The notes under the pieces were generated by a model that had not been told where the DNA came from, did no database searches, and was given only the letters and a program-made list of their open reading frames with translations. A DNA stretch of 64,000 nt. Source: Coriobacteriia bacterium. GTDB taxonomy: Bacteria; Actinomycetota; Coriobacteriia; Coriobacteriales; UMGS124. The DNA lies in NCBI GenBank assembly GCA_018368455.1, contig JAGZEG010000002.1, positions 62,001-126,000 on the forward strand, in the 5' to 3' direction. The position numbers were made by a program, and so were the translations under genes. Shown here in pieces: positions 63,284 to 64,000 of the stretch (position 1 is the first letter of the stretch; every line of letters starts with the position of its first letter).

Positions 63284-63366
63284 TCAAACACCTCCCTCTT
63301 CCTCAACGTGCGACCGTGGGGCTCAAAGCCCCCCTCTCCTTTTAAACACATCCTTCTGCTGGCATT

Positions 63367-63378
63367 AAAACCGCAGGT
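63367..63378 (-). repeat. Fifth copy of the ACCTGCGGTTTT core, upstream of hyaA
   Basis: The minus strand reads ACCTGCGGTTTT here. A sequence like one element-A/B arm subunit (CGATTGTCGTTTGCAAA, minus strand, 63427-63443) lies at the expected 48-nt distance on one side, but no matching second arm is seen. Probably a decayed copy. Confidence 0.5.
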
Positions 63379-63442
63379 AGGACATGCCCACAAAGTGGTA
63401 CCGCCATTATTTCAGACACGCCCCTCTTTGCAAACGACAATC

Positions 63443-63478
63443 GCCCGATGGTTTGTCCCAGAGGGCAAAACATCGGGC
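63443..63478. promoter_or_regulatory. Strong hairpin in the hyaA upstream region
   Basis: CCCGATGG-TTTG-CCC (63444-63459) folds on GGG-CAAA-CATCGGG (63463-63477) with a three-base loop and few mismatches. It is 160 nt upstream of hyaA and could be a leader structure or the terminator of an upstream transcript. No T tract. Confidence 0.5.
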
Positions 63479-63521
63479 CAGCAAGGGAAGCGCGACTCAA
63501 ATAATCACAATTGAGCCAGCG

Positions 63522-63553
63522 CGTTGTTACGTTCTTAAAAATGCGTAACAACG
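63522..63553. promoter_or_regulatory. Perfect CGTTGTTACG/CGTAACAACG inverted repeat upstream of hyaA
   Basis: Ten-base perfect arms 63522-63531 and 63544-63553 around an AT-rich 12-nt centre (TTCTTAAAAATG), 239 nt before the hyaA start. Size and AT-rich centre suit a transcription-factor site for the hydrogenase operon. The spacing does not match FNR or CRP sites. Confidence 0.5.
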
Positions 63554-63660
63554 TCTGTACTGCACATGTATGATTCTAGCATACGGGGATGTAGGCAATA
63601 CCGTCTGCCGCCGCACACAAATCCTACGAGTTCACTCAGGGAATCGCAAGCATGAGCGAA

Positions 63661-63873
63661 GCGACGTGCGCCCGAGAAAGCGGCACTCCCCAGCAAACAA
63701 GCCGCCCCTCCTCCAAGCGCGAGCGAAGCGATGCGCGCCCGAGCAGCCGGCGCTCCCAATCGTCCGGCGCCCCCTCTTCCAAGCGCAAGCGCAGCGACGC
63801 GCGCCCGAGAAAGCGGCGCTCCCCAGCAAGCAAGCCGCCCTTCCTCCAAGCGCGAGCGCAGCGATGCGCGCCC
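63661..63873. repeat. 67-bp tandem repeat, about 3.2 copies
   Basis: Units beginning GCGACGTGCGCCCGAG start at 63661, 63728, 63794 and 63861 (partial), giving periods of 67, 66 and 67 bases; units one and three are closest. Frames on both strands stay open through it and give Arg/Ser/Pro-rich nonsense-like repeats; the plus-strand frame from the ATG at 63652 has no convincing ribosome binding site. I treat it as non-coding repeat. Nothing else is seen in 63554-64000. Confidence 0.75.
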
Positions 63874-64000
63874 CCGCCCACGCCCTTCGACTTCTGGGGC
63901 CGCGACCCCCGCACCAGCCCGCGACCCTTCCCTCGCCGGCCCCACGCCCTTGACCTTTCCCCCCACGGAGAAGCGAGGACGGCGCGCAGGGGCCGCTGAC

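Noticed and set aside
59519..63514. A 1331-codon open frame on the plus strand opposite the hydrogenase genes
   Set aside because: It is the antisense shadow of hyaA, hyaB and hyaC, whose protein motifs are unmistakable; open antisense frames are common in GC-rich genes.
63661..63873. CRISPR array
   Set aside because: The units are contiguous 67-bp copies without unique spacers, and no cas genes are present.
63652..63999. Arg/Ser-rich protein gene through the tandem repeat
   Set aside because: No good ribosome binding site, frame-shifting repeat period, and equally open frames on the other strand.

Overview
The window is high-GC bacterial DNA with strong C/G third-position codon use and clear AGGAGG-type ribosome binding sites. 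Several traits together suggest Coriobacteriia (Actinomycetota), most likely an Eggerthellaceae-type gut anaerobe: five Tat-exported FAD reductases, LuxR regulators carrying about twelve membrane segments, a membrane-bound HyaABC-type [NiFe] hydrogenase, a methionine synthase with a separate reactivation protein, and a ferredoxin-tailed aldo-keto reductase. This is inferred from gene content; there is no rRNA in the window. I see no tRNA, rRNA, CRISPR array, transposase or integrase gene.

Layout. 1-5.3 kb: a leftward housekeeping run of mazG, eno, an FtsB/DivIC-like protein and a cut-off Ppx/GppA gene, with a 179-nt nested palindrome just after eno. 5.5-9.1 kb: a four-cluster Fe-S protein and a DEAD-box helicase with an RGG tail. 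9.7-18.8 kb: fumarate-reductase-type flavoprotein, divergent LuxR regulator, GntP permease plus glycerate kinase, an APC permease and an S33 hydrolase. 19-24 kb: an unrecognised membrane protein, a MATE exporter, a GT2 glycosyltransferase and a tiny basic ORF. 24.1-27.8 kb: a LuxR regulator and flavoprotein module flanked by direct copies of the 3' end of mfd. 27.9-31.3 kb: mfd. 31.8-46.8 kb: orphan oligopeptide-binding protein, three more Tat flavoproteins, a HigBA-like toxin-antitoxin pair, a LysR regulator, an S58 peptidase, a CobW GTPase, an S41 peptidase remnant and an aldo-keto reductase. 47-57.8 kb: a second LysR regulator, alanine/glycine symporter, nth, a large membrane protein, and the metF - reactivation protein - metH operon. 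57.9-63.3 kb: a zinc-ribbon membrane protein, hydrogenase maturation protease, and hyaC, hyaB and hyaA. 63.6-63.9 kb: a 67-bp tandem repeat.

How it fits together. The hydrogenase can feed electrons from H2 through its b-type cytochrome into the quinone pool. The Tat-exported flavoproteins are candidate terminal reductases, each probably for a different organic acceptor and most paired with its own LuxR or LysR regulator. The permeases, peptidases and glycerate kinase supply carbon and amino acids.

Most unusual signals. (1) The mfd 3' end, ten codons including the stop, is duplicated as a 28/30-identical direct repeat around the 24.1-27.8 kb module, with only synonymous differences. (2) A family of intergenic elements has inverted arms around a central ACCTGCGGTT core: four complete examples and one probable relic. 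(3) A multi-tier palindrome follows eno. (4) Paired inverted sites lie in the divergent regulator/reductase promoters. (5) Nth has a 40-residue insertion inside its Fe-S cluster loop.
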